A stretch of 64,000 nt of DNA from Caldibacillus thermoamylovorans (GCF_000751775.1 NZ_CCRF01000039.1:30728-94727); one strand, 5' to 3'. Counted from the first letter of the stretch, positions 17,546 to 26,665 are shown. Notes: generated from the sequence alone by a model not told the origin. Numbers and translations: made by a program.

Positions 17546-18061
17546 TTAGGCGAAGGTCATTTTGCTTCTTTCCATGATTTTCGCGACGATTGGATAGACA
17601 ATAACAATGGCGATTGTGTTCAACAAAGCTGTTGGCAACACAATTGTTGTAAACATTAACATGAATGCACCATCCAATCCGATTATTAAAAATGCAGAAG
17701 CAAGGAATATAGTTCCTGAAATAATCGTGCCAATAGCCGTTAATACAGCATTGCTAATAATGGAACGATTCTTTTTGACTAGAAGGAACAACCCGTAAAA
17801 TGCAAAAGCCGAGATAAATTTATCAATGATGTTTGGAAAAAAGCCACCTGGTACACCTGTTGTTAATCCGGAGATAATTCCGGTTGCCAGACCGAGTAGG
17901 ATAACATTTTTCTTATCGGGAAATAGAATAATTGCCAAAAACATCATTAGTAAACTGAAATCCGGTTTCATGCCCCCTGCACCTATACCGGGGATCAATA
18001 TATGCAATGCAGCCCCAATCCCCACAAATAAAGCCATAATAACTAATTCTTTTGTTTTCAT
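17546..18061 (-). CDS. trpP: TrpP, tryptophan transporter
   Basis: This 171-residue, very hydrophobic protein has five or six membrane helices and the opening MKTKELVIMALFVGIGAALH characteristic of TrpP (formerly YhaG). TrpP imports tryptophan in Bacillus. The assignment is strongly supported by the leader: eight NAG triplets spaced by exactly two bases run through the Shine-Dalgarno up to the ATG, the signature of TRAP-mediated translational repression. It is monocistronic between hit and hpr. Confidence 0.93.
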   Translation of the reverse strand: MKTKELVIMALFVGIGAALHILIPGIGAGGMKPDFSLLMMFLAIILFPDKKNVILLGLATGIISGLTTGVPGGFFPNIIDKFISAFAFYGLFLLVKKNRSIISNAVLTAIGTIISGTIFLASAFLIIGLDGAFMLMFTTIVLPTALLNTIAIVIVYPIVAKIMERSKMTFA

Positions 18062-18063
18062 CT

Positions 18064-18101
18064 CTATTCTCTCCTCCGCTGTTCTCTTCTCAACTTAACT
18101 C
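18064..18101 (-). promoter_or_regulatory. TRAP-binding site overlapping the trpP ribosome-binding site
   Basis: Read on the minus strand, triplets GAG, AAG, GAG, GAG, CAG, GAG, GAG and TAG occur at a perfect 5-nt period, ending three bases before the ATG. The sixth and seventh triplets are in the GGAGGAG Shine-Dalgarno. Tryptophan-loaded TRAP binds NAG repeats spaced by 2-3 nt, so binding here should block translation initiation. Confidence 0.92.
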
Positions 18102-18141
18102 CTTTTGTATCCTATGATCAAAAGCGAGTTGGTTTGACTGT

Positions 18142-18170
18142 ATTATAACATACGTTTCTTTTCGATAAAA
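18142..18170 (-). promoter_or_regulatory. Probable sigma-A promoter of trpP
   Basis: A consensus TATAAT at 18142-18147 is preceded by TGT, an extended -10 element. The -35 region at 17-nt spacing (TTTTAT) is poor. It would give a leader of about 70 nt containing the TRAP site. Confidence 0.65.
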
Positions 18171-18297
18171 GATATTTTTCAAAAAGTCTGGAAAAGAAGT
18201 TTTGATACACGTGCTGTATGCATGTTTGCTCATCTGTATGAAAACGATCTATTTTAAAAGACCATTTGTTTCTTCTCTTTTTATTATATGAGCATAA

Positions 18298-18717
18298 TCA
18301 TATTTGGTCGGCGATCGATTTAGCGATCTTTTGCAAATCTTCTTTTGTATACTCGCTTGTATGCGTCTTCCAAACGGCACCAAAGCCGTCATCTTCACCA
18401 TATCGCGGAATCAAATGGACGTGATAATGGAAAACGGATTGTCCAGCATATTCTCCATTGTTGTTTAATAAATTTAACCCAATTGGATTGTATGCATTTT
18501 TAATAGCGTTTGCAATTTTCGGTACGGCAGAGAACAGCTTGCTTGCTACATCCGGAGTTAATTCATAAATATTTGCCTGATGGGTTTTCGGAATGACAAG
18601 CGTATGTCCTTTTGTCACTTGAGAAATATCAAGGAACGCCAAGACATTTTCATCTTCATATACTTTAGCAGATGGAATTTCTCCGTTTAAAATTTTACAA
18701 AAAATACAATCCGACAT
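18298..18717 (-). CDS. hit: Hit, histidine-triad nucleotide hydrolase
   Basis: The 139-residue HIT-family protein has the triad HYHVHLIPR (His97, 99, 101) and an N-terminal CxxC (Cys4, Cys7) typical of zinc-containing Hint-like members. It should hydrolyse nucleoside phosphoramidates or dinucleoside polyphosphates. The frame continues far upstream, but AAAGGATGA before ATG 18717 and the family N-terminus MSDCIFCKI fix the start. It is divergent from ecsA, the usual arrangement. Confidence 0.95.
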   Translation of the reverse strand: MSDCIFCKILNGEIPSAKVYEDENVLAFLDISQVTKGHTLVIPKTHQANIYELTPDVASKLFSAVPKIANAIKNAYNPIGLNLLNNNGEYAGQSVFHYHVHLIPRYGEDDGFGAVWKTHTSEYTKEDLQKIAKSIADQI

Positions 18718-19325
18718 TTCTATCATCCTTTCTAATTTCATATTGTTACCTATTTTATCATATATTACCAAGAATGGGTAAAAGTAGATGAGGATTGAAC
18801 AGGAAAATCTTCTGATGTCCGACTTTTTAGGAAAGTGCAGATAATCTCTGTTGAAAATGTAAACATTAACGTAAAAAAGGCAAGACCTGTGTTCAGTAAC
18901 TGAACATTGGTCTTGCCCGTGCGAAGGGAAAATGAAAGCGGGTTTGTTACTACTCAATCAGGCAGGTTTCTAAAGAATCTAAAGCATTCAAGCTCATCAT
19001 CCCCGTTTCTTCATAAAAATTATGAACGACTTCGGTTGATGATCTTTGACAAACACCTCATTTATTGAAGTGGGTTTTCTGAATGCATAGCTCTTTTTAA
19101 AACGAGTTCAGTATCTTTCGTAAACACCCCATTTGAATAAAAGTTATTTTCCCTTCAAAAATTAGCATAACCAGATTTAAAAAAATCATACGACGACAGA
19201 AAAAATTTTTTTATCTGCCGTAAATTTGCTAAACTAAAATTAATATACTGGACAAGCAACGAAAAATAATTCAAAGGAAACATAAAGATATCTTTGACTG
19301 TTAAGCAATGTAAAGGAGAATGATC
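18718..19325. other. 608-base region between hit and ecsA with an orphan minus-strand terminator
   Basis: No complete gene is convincing. It contains a strong hairpin with a minus-strand T tract (18873-18917) and a 23-bp imperfect direct repeat (19042-19064 and 19112-19134, ATCTTT..TAAACACC.CATTT). A start-less minus-strand frame reading STEVVHNFYEETGMMSLNAL, then DSLETCLIE, ends near 18954 and may be a gene remnant. The ecsA promoter should lie near 19200-19300. Confidence 0.45.
18873..18917 (-). terminator. Strong orphan terminator on the minus strand
   Basis: GGCAAGACC (18879-18887) pairs with GGTCTTGCC (18909-18917), with an inner GTTCAGT/ACTGAAC stem. The minus-strand product continues TTTTTT. 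No annotated minus-strand gene lies upstream of it, so it may end an unannotated transcript from 18920-19300. Confidence 0.65.
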
Positions 19326-20069
19326 ATGAGCTTACTAGAAGTTCGGTCGCTTTCAGGCGGTTATACGAAAAAAAATGTGTTAAATGAAGTGAGTTTTGAA
19401 ATTGAAAAGGGGGAGATAGTGGCACTGATTGGACTTAATGGGGCCGGCAAAAGTACGACTATCAAGCATGTTATCGGTTTAATGGAACCAAAAAAAGGGG
19501 AAATTCGTATAAACGGAAAGACGATTCATGAAGATCGTGACGGTTATCGAAAAAAATTCTCCTATATTCCGGAAACACCGGTCTTGTATGATGAATTAAC
19601 CCTGGAAGAGCATTTAAAATTGACAGCCATGGCTTATGGGGTGCCGGAGGATGAATATAACCGGCGAATCGATCAATTACTGAAAGAGTTTCGAATGCAA
19701 AAAAGGCTAAAATGGTTTCCCTCCCATTTTTCTAAAGGAATGAAACAGAAGGTCATGATCATGTCGGCATTTTTAGTGGAACCTGAACTTTATATTATTG
19801 ATGAACCGTTTGTAGGATTGGATCCGTTAGCTATACAAAGTCTCTTGCAACTTTTACAAACAAGGCAAAGCAAGGGAGCGGGTATTTTAATGTCTACGCA
19901 TATTTTAGCAACAGCAGAAAAATATTGTGACCGTTTCGTTATTTTACATAATGGGGAAATCAAAGCAAAAGGGACGATGGAAGAGCTGAGGAAACAATTC
20001 AACTTAAAGGATGCCAGTTTGGACGATTTATACATTCAATTGACAAAGGAAGACACCAAAGATGAATAG
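19326..20069 (+). CDS. ecsA: EcsA, ABC transporter ATP-binding protein
   Basis: The 247-residue ABC ATPase has Walker A GLNGAGKST (residues 36-44), a signature region SKGMKQKV, Walker B LYIIDEPFVGLDP and a switch-histidine strand MSTHILA. The ATG at 19320 sits against AAAGGAGA, so ATG 19326 is preferred and gives the family's usual length. With EcsB it forms an exporter that supports secretion, competence and intramembrane proteolysis by RasP in B. subtilis. It overlaps ecsB by eight bases. Confidence 0.95.
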   Translation: MSLLEVRSLSGGYTKKNVLNEVSFEIEKGEIVALIGLNGAGKSTTIKHVIGLMEPKKGEIRINGKTIHEDRDGYRKKFSYIPETPVLYDELTLEEHLKLTAMAYGVPEDEYNRRIDQLLKEFRMQKRLKWFPSHFSKGMKQKVMIMSAFLVEPELYIIDEPFVGLDPLAIQSLLQLLQTRQSKGAGILMSTHILATAEKYCDRFVILHNGEIKAKGTMEELRKQFNLKDASLDDLYIQLTKEDTKDE

Positions 20070-21270
20070 AGATCGACTTTGGAATGAAAGATTCATGGAG
20101 CGCTTAAAAGAGTTGCTTCGTTACGGTAGGTACATATTTAATGACCATCTTTTAATTGTATTACTTTTTGCCGTTGGTGGCGGGGCATACTATTATAAAG
20201 ACTGGGTAGCAACGTTGGATGAAACATTCCCGACAGCCGGACTTTTTGCGGTTGTTTTTGCCTTATTATTAACGAATGGGACGGTTATTACGTTTTTAAA
20301 GGAGGCTGATAAAGTATTTTTGCTTCCTATAGAAACAAATTTGACAAGTTATTTTGTCCGAGCGTACATATTAACAGTCCTGTGGCGGTTATCTATTACG
20401 TTCATTGTTTTGCTTATTTTGATACCCATTTATTTGCAAACAACCGGTACCGGAAAAGCATTGCTTGTCTTTAGTGGCTTACTGGTTTTGCTTCAATTTC
20501 TCAATCTTTATACTCGCTGGAAAGTTGATTACGATACGGATCAGGCATCGGTTACATGGGATTTAACTGTACGACTGTTATTAAACGGTTTACTGGTGTT
20601 CTTTTTTATCAATAAAAGATTTGCGCTTTTTGCGATTGTCTGCATCATTTTCGTTATTTATGCAGTCTATTTTCGTAACAAAATGAAAAACAGCGGGCTC
20701 CCGTGGGAACGGTTGATTGTTAATGAAGAGCGAAGAATGGCGTTTTTTTACCGGATTGCGAATTTATTTACGGACGTCCCACAATTACGAAACCGGATAA
20801 AACGCAGAAAATGGGCGGATATGTTTATGAAAAGTCGCCGCTGGACACCAAGCAGCACGTATTCGTTTCTCTTTGTTCGAACTTTTTTCAGGAGCGGTGA
20901 TTATTTCGGTTTGTTTATGCGATTAACTGTCATTGCTGCTCTGCTTATTTGGGGCTTGAACGGTTCATATATTGCTTTTGCGATCGCGATACTTTTTATT
21001 TATTTGACCGGTTTCCAACTGATTAGCCTATGGAAACATTATGATGCGGTCATTTGGCCGGATCTTTACCCGGTCGGTGAAGACACAAAGAAAAAAGCCT
21101 TTTTAAAAATCATGTTAAATATATTATGGACACAAAATATTATTTTTACGGTTAGCTTCATTACCTCATTTGAATTTCAAAGAGGGCTCCTGTTGTTTCT
21201 TGTTTTAAGTGGATTTTGCTATGCTTTTCTTTTTCTTTATTGTAAAAAACGAATTGAAAAACTGGATTGA
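20062..21270 (+). CDS. ecsB: EcsB, ABC transporter permease
   Basis: This 402-residue integral membrane protein has about eight to ten hydrophobic helices and a basic central loop (around 215-275). Its first ATG lies inside ecsA, so translation is probably coupled. It is the transmembrane partner of EcsA. Confidence 0.93.
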   Translation: MNRDRLWNERFMERLKELLRYGRYIFNDHLLIVLLFAVGGGAYYYKDWVATLDETFPTAGLFAVVFALLLTNGTVITFLKEADKVFLLPIETNLTSYFVRAYILTVLWRLSITFIVLLILIPIYLQTTGTGKALLVFSGLLVLLQFLNLYTRWKVDYDTDQASVTWDLTVRLLLNGLLVFFFINKRFALFAIVCIIFVIYAVYFRNKMKNSGLPWERLIVNEERRMAFFYRIANLFTDVPQLRNRIKRRKWADMFMKSRRWTPSSTYSFLFVRTFFRSGDYFGLFMRLTVIAALLIWGLNGSYIAFAIAILFIYLTGFQLISLWKHYDAVIWPDLYPVGEDTKKKAFLKIMLNILWTQNIIFTVSFITSFEFQRGLLLFLVLSGFCYAFLFLYCKKRIEKLD

Positions 21271-21293
21271 TTCATATACGAGGTGGTCAGGAG

Positions 21294-22022
21294 ATGGAAT
21301 ATGAAAGAAAAGCTTATGATGAGCTTTTACAATGGCAGAGAGAAATCCGAAAGAAAGGGAGTCTTTTGAACCGGATTTCCAAACAAGCACAAAATAAGAT
21401 GAGTCAACTGATACCTGAAAAAGCTCAAAACGTGATCACTGAGGCTGTGAAAAAAATGGTCACTGCGGTACTATCCGGTTCAAATCTTCTTTTTACCAAT
21501 GACTTTCCAAAAACATATTCATTGGAAGAAAAAGAAGCACTGATTAAAGAGCAATTGGATAAATATCGAAAAGCTGCGACCGTGGAAGGCGCCGGAACAG
21601 GTGCAGGGGGGATTTTACTTGGGTTGGCCGATTTTCCGCTTCTTTTATCAATAAAGTTGAAATTTCTTTATGATGTGGCAAAAATTTATCACTATCCTTT
21701 AGATCAATATGAGGAACGACTCTTTTTATTAATGGTTTTCCAACTTGCTTTTTCCAGTGATGAAAAACGGATTGAGACTTTGGAAATAATTGAAAATTGG
21801 GATAGAGAAAAAGAGCGGCTCGTTGATCTTGATTGGCAAACATTTCAGCAAGAATATCGCGATCATATTGATTTTGTGAAAATGCTGCAAATGGTGCCGG
21901 GAATCGGTGCCGCGGTGGGCGCTTATGCAAATTATAAATTGCTGGACAGATTAGGGGAAACGGCGATATTTTCTTACCGAATGCGTTATTTTAATAATTT
22001 AAAAAATATTAGGGTTGAATGA
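21294..22022 (+). CDS. ecsC: EcsC family protein
   Basis: The 242-residue product matches the EcsC family: a helical N-terminus, a Gly/Ala-rich segment (AATVEGAGTGAGGILLGLAD region) and a C-terminal PGIGAAVGAYANY. The frame starts earlier, but GAGGTGG is positioned for ATG 21294. It is third in the ecsABC operon; its role is dispensable and unclear. A long hairpin ends the operon. Confidence 0.92.
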   Translation: MEYERKAYDELLQWQREIRKKGSLLNRISKQAQNKMSQLIPEKAQNVITEAVKKMVTAVLSGSNLLFTNDFPKTYSLEEKEALIKEQLDKYRKAATVEGAGTGAGGILLGLADFPLLLSIKLKFLYDVAKIYHYPLDQYEERLFLLMVFQLAFSSDEKRIETLEIIENWDREKERLVDLDWQTFQQEYRDHIDFVKMLQMVPGIGAAVGAYANYKLLDRLGETAIFSYRMRYFNNLKNIRVE

Positions 22023-22119
22023 TCAGGGGGGATTTGCTTGCTCCCCTTCCCGGCAGTTTTTGTAGTCGTATAGATAGATAATGAATTTCATAGAATAGAA
22101 GTTTTTTCATAAAATAAGT

Positions 22120-22163
22120 AATACTCCTGATATTACATCAAGATCATATCAGGAGTATTTTAT
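22120..22163 (+). terminator. Terminator of ecsABC
   Basis: AATACTCCTGATAT pairs with ATATCAGGAGTATT over 14 bp, followed by TTATTT. It may work in both directions, also serving the convergent yhaA-like gene. Confidence 0.8.
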
Positions 22164-22229
22164 TTCGGGTCTTTACAAAATATTAGAAAAATTTCCGTGC
22201 CATTCCTTGCCTGTATGGTGCCATAACTT

Positions 22230-23408
22230 TTAAATTTGATTTTGATATTGCGCAGCTGCAGTGAATAATGTTTTTGCTGCTATTAACATTCCTTGTTCAT
22301 CAATATCAAATTTCGGGTGATGATGTGGAAAACAGTCTTTCTCATGAACTGGTTTTGCCCCGGTGAAAAAGAAAGTACCTTTCACATGCTGCAAGTAATA
22401 GGCAAAATCTTCACCGACCATCCGTTTCTCACATTCTATTACATTAGTGACTCCCGGTACATTTCCGGCACATTTGGCGAGAAATTCCGTCTCCTCTTTA
22501 TGGTTAACGACAGGCGGATATCCTCGAAAATAATGGTAATCATATGTACAATCATTGGTGAGACAGGTGCCCTTAATCATTTTTTCAATGAATTGTTCAA
22601 TCTGATTGCGAACTTCTTCGTTAAACGTCCGTACCGTTCCTGTTAACTCCACTTTATCCGGAATTACATTAAATGCATGTCCGCCATTTATTTGCCCAAT
22701 GGTGACGACTGCAGACTGAATCGGATCAATGAATCGACTAACAATCTGTTGCAAATTTAGGACAAGTTGGCTGGCGGCTACTATTGGATCTTTGGCAGCA
22801 TGGGGATAGGCTCCGTGTCCGCCTTTCCCGTTTATCGTAATTGAGAAGCGATCGGCGGCAGCCATAATCGGCCCCGTACGAAAAGAAATTTGTCCGACCG
22901 GTTCCGTAGACCATAGGTGAGTTCCAAATATAACGTCCACTCCGTCCAAACAGCCGTCTTCGATCATTGACTTTGCCCCGCCCGGAACATATTCTTCCGC
23001 ATGTTGATGGATAAAAACATATTCCCCGGAAAGCTCATCTTTCAAATCGAAAATGATGCTGGCAACAGATAATAATGTCGCAGTATGTCCGTCATGACCG
23101 CAAGCATGCATCACGCCGGGAACGGTTGATTTATAAGGAACGTCTTTTTCATCTTGAATTGGTAAAGCGTCAAAATCTGCCCGCAATGCAACGGTTTTTC
23201 CCGGTTTAGCGCAACGGATACGGGCAACTACGCCATTTCCACCGACATTTGTTTGAACTTGGACACCTAAATTTTTATAAAAATTTGCGATATATTTTGC
23301 TGTCTCAAATTCTTTAAATGACAGTTCCGGATGTTGGTGCAAATATCTTCTTATTTTTACCATGTGATCATAATTTTTTTCCAATAATTGATAAGCTTTT
23401 TCCAACAT
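22230..23408 (-). CDS. yhaA: M20-family amidohydrolase (YhaA-like)
   Basis: The 392-residue protein is an M20D metalloamidase of the IAA-amino-acid hydrolase/N-acetyl-L,L-diaminopimelate deacetylase type. Metal-ligand motifs are MHACGHDGHTA, the HAEEYVPGG glutamate loop, FGTHLW, and MVGEDFAYY with a later HHHPKFD. AGGGGG precedes ATG 23408; earlier in-frame codons lack spacing. The family removes acyl groups from amino acids or peptides; the natural substrate cannot be assigned. The hmoB-like gene on the same strand ends 26 bases upstream, so both may be co-transcribed. Confidence 0.88.
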   Translation of the reverse strand: MLEKAYQLLEKNYDHMVKIRRYLHQHPELSFKEFETAKYIANFYKNLGVQVQTNVGGNGVVARIRCAKPGKTVALRADFDALPIQDEKDVPYKSTVPGVMHACGHDGHTATLLSVASIIFDLKDELSGEYVFIHQHAEEYVPGGAKSMIEDGCLDGVDVIFGTHLWSTEPVGQISFRTGPIMAAADRFSITINGKGGHGAYPHAAKDPIVAASQLVLNLQQIVSRFIDPIQSAVVTIGQINGGHAFNVIPDKVELTGTVRTFNEEVRNQIEQFIEKMIKGTCLTNDCTYDYHYFRGYPPVVNHKEETEFLAKCAGNVPGVTNVIECEKRMVGEDFAYYLQHVKGTFFFTGAKPVHEKDCFPHHHPKFDIDEQGMLIAAKTLFTAAAQYQNQI

Positions 23409-23433
23409 ATTCATCCCCCTGATTCGTATAGAA

Positions 23434-23949
23434 TTATTCATCGATTTCATTCAGACCAATATAATATTCGTTCAAATAGGATGGTCCGGCATACATTTTT
23501 ATTTTATTAACCTCAATACTTCTGTCTTTTTCGTCGGGGAAAGCAAATTCTTCCATATCTTTCCATGCCTTAAAAGCTTCTTTACTTTTCCAGAAGGTAA
23601 TAATAAGATACGTATGATTTTTCATTGGCCGTAAAATGCGGGCTGCAAGAAATTCGTCTGCATTGTCCAATCTACGGGGGCGTTTGCTTAATTCATGTTC
23701 AAATACCGGAGAATCTTCATCTCTGACCGGAATATAGTGGAATAGTGCGTATCCTTTGACCGGAACACTACCGGTAGATTCCAAGATTTCGTATTTTCTT
23801 GGCATTTGGAACACAGTTTTTCCGTTTGTTTCGTGGAACAATAGAGCATGATCAGACCCGAAGAACATGGTAATGTTTTCTTTTTTGAATTTCTCGGCGA
23901 TTTTTTGTAAAAAGTCTGCAGTGCCTGTCGTTAAATAGACATATTTCAT
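23434..23949 (-). CDS. hmoB: HmoB-like haem-degrading monooxygenase
   Basis: The 171-residue protein resembles HmoB (YhgC). The N-terminal half is a degenerate ferredoxin-like fold, and the C-terminal ABM domain includes RILRPMKNHTYLIITFWKSK and a second half ending in an aromatic-rich SYLNEYYIG tail. HmoB degrades haem in a manner related to IsdG. Position beside hemE-hemH supports the call. GAGGTG is 7 nt before ATG 23949; the preceding ATG (23952) is less well spaced. Confidence 0.88.
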   Translation of the reverse strand: MKYVYLTTGTADFLQKIAEKFKKENITMFFGSDHALLFHETNGKTVFQMPRKYEILESTGSVPVKGYALFHYIPVRDEDSPVFEHELSKRPRRLDNADEFLAARILRPMKNHTYLIITFWKSKEAFKAWKDMEEFAFPDEKDRSIEVNKIKMYAGPSYLNEYYIGLNEIDE

Positions 23950-24057
23950 CATATTTCACCTCATTTTATGAGCATATTCGTTTTAAACAAATTGTCGTTA
24001 ATGGTATGGTTGAATTAGAATGTAATCATTATTTTATTGCAAAATTTGATTTTAGCC

Positions 24058-24132
24058 AAACCGTTTAAGTTGATCCCACTCGTAGCGGTGTGGAGCGGAT
24101 GATAGGCCCCTACTGAATACATGTCGGTTTTT
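24058..24132. other. Possible structured element closed by an AAACCG/CGGTTT stem
   Basis: The segment is distinctly richer in GC than its AT-rich surroundings. AAACCG (24058-24063) pairs with CGGTTT (24125-24130), and CCCAC pairs with GTGTGG inside. On the + strand the outer stem runs into TTT. It does not align with the other repeats in the window. Confidence 0.35.
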
Positions 24133-24138
24133 GAAATG

Positions 24139-24157
24139 ATTATTATAAAATAATAAT
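24139..24157. promoter_or_regulatory. AT-rich perfect dyad, possible metalloregulator site
   Basis: ATTATTAT-AAA-ATAATAAT is an 8-3-8 palindrome located between hmoB and hemE. It resembles Fur/PerR-type boxes in composition, but it does not match the 7-1-7 spacing of either consensus. Confidence 0.3.
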
Positions 24158-24383
24158 GATAATTTAACAAATTTATGACAAATATTAATGAAATCTATAC
24201 AATGACCGTAAAAACATGTATAGTGATGATGGTCTATTTATAACTATTATAATTTAATAACAAAATTTTTTAACTTTTTATTGAAAATATTTATTTGAAC
24301 CATAGTACATACAATTGGTTTGGCAATGTTATAATCGAAACTTGCTACCAGCCTGATAAAAATACGAAAGGTGATTACTGTAT

Positions 24384-25415
24384 ATGTCCAGACTAAAAAA
24401 TGACACTTTCTTAAAAGCTGCCAGAGGGGGAAAAACAAATCATATTCCGGTCTGGTATATGCGGCAGGCAGGACGGTCACAACCGGAATACAGGAAATTG
24501 AAAGAAAAATACTCTTTATTTGAAATCACCCATCAACCGGAACTTTGTGCCTACGTGACGAGACTGCCGGTTGAACAATATGGTGTAGATGCGGCTATTT
24601 TATATAAGGATATTATGACACCGTTACCTGCTATGGGTGTGAACGTTGAAATTAAAGGCGGGTTCGGTCCGGTCATTGATCAGCCGATTCGGACATACCA
24701 AGATGTTGAAAGATTGGGGCAAATCGATCCGGAACATGATCTCCCGTTTGTGTTGGATACGATCCGGTTATTAACAACCGAACAATTGACCGTCCCGCTA
24801 ATCGGGTTTGCCGGGGCACCGTTTACTTTGGCGAGTTATATGATCGAAGGCGGTCCGTCGAAAAACTATAATAAAACAAAGGCGTTTATGTATAGTGAGC
24901 CTCGTGCTTGGTTTTTGTTAATGGAGAAACTGGCAGACATGACGATCGCTTATGTAAAAGCACAAATTCATGCCGGAGCCAGTGCAATCCAAATTTTTGA
25001 TTCTTGGGTGGGTGCATTAAATGTTCAGGACTACCGGAATTTTATGAAGCCGACAATGTTACGGATTTTTTCTGAATTAAAAAAAGAAAATGTTCCACTC
25101 ATTTTGTTCGGTGTCGGTGCAAGTCACTTAATAATGGAATGGAATGATTTACCTGTTGATGTGATTGGACTGGACTGGCGGTTGGAAATTCGCGATGCCA
25201 GGGCGATGGGAATTACGAAAACCTTACAAGGAAACCTTGATCCTGCTGTCCTTCTTGCACCTTGGGAAGTGGTTGAAGAGCGGGTGTCTGACATCCTAAC
25301 CCAAGGTATTACACAACCGGGATATATTTTTAATTTAGGCCATGGAATCTTTCCTGATATAAAGCCGGAAACGATAAAACGGTTAACCCAATTTATTCAT
25401 GAATTTAAACAATAA
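24384..25415 (+). CDS. hemE: HemE, uroporphyrinogen decarboxylase
   Basis: The 343-residue enzyme decarboxylates uroporphyrinogen III to coproporphyrinogen III. It has the N-terminal signature [16 protein letters not shown] and the second signature region [17 protein letters not shown]. The catalytic Asp is in the [12 protein letters not shown] segment, and the C-terminal NLGHGI loop is present. AAAGGTGATT precedes ATG 24384. hemH follows after 62 bases. Confidence 0.96.
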   Translation: MSRLKNDTFLKAARGGKTNHIPVWYMRQAGRSQPEYRKLKEKYSLFEITHQPELCAYVTRLPVEQYGVDAAILYKDIMTPLPAMGVNVEIKGGFGPVIDQPIRTYQDVERLGQIDPEHDLPFVLDTIRLLTTEQLTVPLIGFAGAPFTLASYMIEGGPSKNYNKTKAFMYSEPRAWFLLMEKLADMTIAYVKAQIHAGASAIQIFDSWVGALNVQDYRNFMKPTMLRIFSELKKENVPLILFGVGASHLIMEWNDLPVDVIGLDWRLEIRDARAMGITKTLQGNLDPAVLLAPWEVVEERVSDILTQGITQPGYIFNLGHGIFPDIKPETIKRLTQFIHEFKQ

Positions 25416-25477
25416 CGGTGAAGGTCTGTAGTGATAATAGGACGGCTTTTCGGCAAAATAAATACGAGGTGATACGA

Positions 25478-26410
25478 ATGAGCAAGAAAAAAATCGGGCT
25501 TCTCGTTATGGCTTATGGAACCCCGTATACAGAAGAAGATATTGAACCGTATTATACACATATTCGGCATGGCAGAAGACCCGCAGATGAATTAATTGAC
25601 GATTTAAAAAGTCGTTACCGGGCAATTGGCGGTATTTCACCACTGGCTGAAATAACAAAATCCCAGGCAGAAAAGTTAACGAAATATTTAAATCGTGTTC
25701 AAGATGAAGTTGAATTCCAATTGTTTATCGGTTTAAAACATATTCACCCGTTTATTGAAGATGCGGTAAAAGAAATGCATAAAGAAGGAATTACTGAAGC
25801 TGTCAGCATTGTTTTAGCACCGCACTACTCGACCTTTAGTATTAAGGGATATAATGAACGGGCGAAAAAAACAGCCGATGAACTCGGTGGAATCCAGATC
25901 GTTTCCGTTGACCAATGGTATGATGAACCGAAATTTATTGATTTTTGGGTAAATCAATTAAAAGCTACGATAGAAAAAATGCCGGGAGAAGAGCGCAATC
26001 ATTCCGTTGTCATTTTCTCGGCACACAGCTTGCCTGAAAAAATTTTACAAGCCGGTGACCCGTACCCCGATCAATTAGCCATGACAGCAAAATTAATAGC
26101 TGAGAAAGCCGGTATTGATGCGTATGCTGTTGGTTGGCAAAGTGCCGGTCAAACAGCGGAGCCTTGGCTTGGTCCTGATGTGCAAGACCTAACAAAAGAT
26201 TTACATAAGGAAAAAGGTTATAAAGCATTTATTTATTGCCCAATCGGGTTTGTTGCAGAACATTTGGAAGTCCTATTTGATAATGATACAGAATGCCAAA
26301 TCGTCTGTGAAGAAATTGGAGCAAGCTACTACCGCCCGGAAATGCCAAACGATCACGATCAATTCATCGAAGCATTGGCAAATGTTATTTTAAACAGATT
26401 AAATGAATAA
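25478..26410 (+). CDS. hemH: HemH, coproporphyrin/protoporphyrin ferrochelatase
   Basis: The 310-residue protein has the N-terminal [20 protein letters not shown], the catalytic His region [10 protein letters not shown] (around residue 185) and the C-terminal [14 protein letters not shown] with the conserved Glu. In Firmicutes this enzyme inserts iron into coproporphyrin III in the coproporphyrin-dependent haem pathway. GAGGTGA before ATG 25478 fixes the start and gives the usual length. In B. subtilis hemY follows; here a terminator follows instead. Confidence 0.96.
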   Translation: MSKKKIGLLVMAYGTPYTEEDIEPYYTHIRHGRRPADELIDDLKSRYRAIGGISPLAEITKSQAEKLTKYLNRVQDEVEFQLFIGLKHIHPFIEDAVKEMHKEGITEAVSIVLAPHYSTFSIKGYNERAKKTADELGGIQIVSVDQWYDEPKFIDFWVNQLKATIEKMPGEERNHSVVIFSAHSLPEKILQAGDPYPDQLAMTAKLIAEKAGIDAYAVGWQSAGQTAEPWLGPDVQDLTKDLHKEKGYKAFIYCPIGFVAEHLEVLFDNDTECQIVCEEIGASYYRPEMPNDHDQFIEALANVILNRLNE

Positions 26411-26425
26411 GGAATATAGAAAGTG

Positions 26426-26470
26426 AAAAAAGCTGTCTCATCTGATTCTGTTATGATGAGACAGCTTTTT
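26426..26470 (+). terminator. Terminator of hemEH
   Basis: AAAAAGCTGTCTCATC pairs with GATGAGACAGCTTTTT, a perfect 16-bp bidirectional terminator. Confidence 0.92.
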
Positions 26471-26527
26471 AGTGTTCCGCTTATAAGTTTACCTTTTAAC
26501 TTTGCCTGTTTTCTGATTATTTTAAGA

Positions 26528-26665
26528 TTAGTCCATATCTTTTAAGCCGATGCATTTATGGCAAACATTTCCATAACATTCATGTTGTTCCTCAATTTCT
26601 TCGCCGCATTTTTGGCAATACTTTGAAGGTAGGTTTTGGAAAAATTCGAGAATACTTAAAATCAT
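26528..26665 (-). CDS. yhfH: YhfH-like small zinc-ribbon protein
   Basis: The 45-residue product carries two CxxC pairs (CQKC and CHKC) in the pattern FFQNLPSKYCQKCGEEIEEQ, typical of YhfH, a tiny putative zinc-binding protein encoded beside hemEHY and yhfI in Bacillus. The minus-strand AAAAAAGGGGCGATTCAA upstream provides the ribosome-binding site for the ATG near 26665. The function is unknown. Confidence 0.82.
   Translation of the reverse strand: MILSILEFFQNLPSKYCQKCGEEIEEQHECYGNVCHKCIGLKDMD

Larger units (their letters stand above)
23950..24383. other. Divergent hmoB-hemE intergenic region
   Basis: This stretch of 434 bases has no gene. It contains a compact GC-richer segment (24058-24132) closed by AAACCG and CGGTTT that looks like a structured RNA or repeat relic, and a perfect AT-rich dyad at 24139-24157. 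Promoters for both haem-related genes should lie here. Confidence 0.45.

Noticed and set aside
19040..19140. Short minus-strand peptides (about 20 codons) in the hit-ecsA gap
   Set aside because: They start with GTG codons without a clear ribosome-binding site and match nothing recognisable; the direct repeat explains their similarity.
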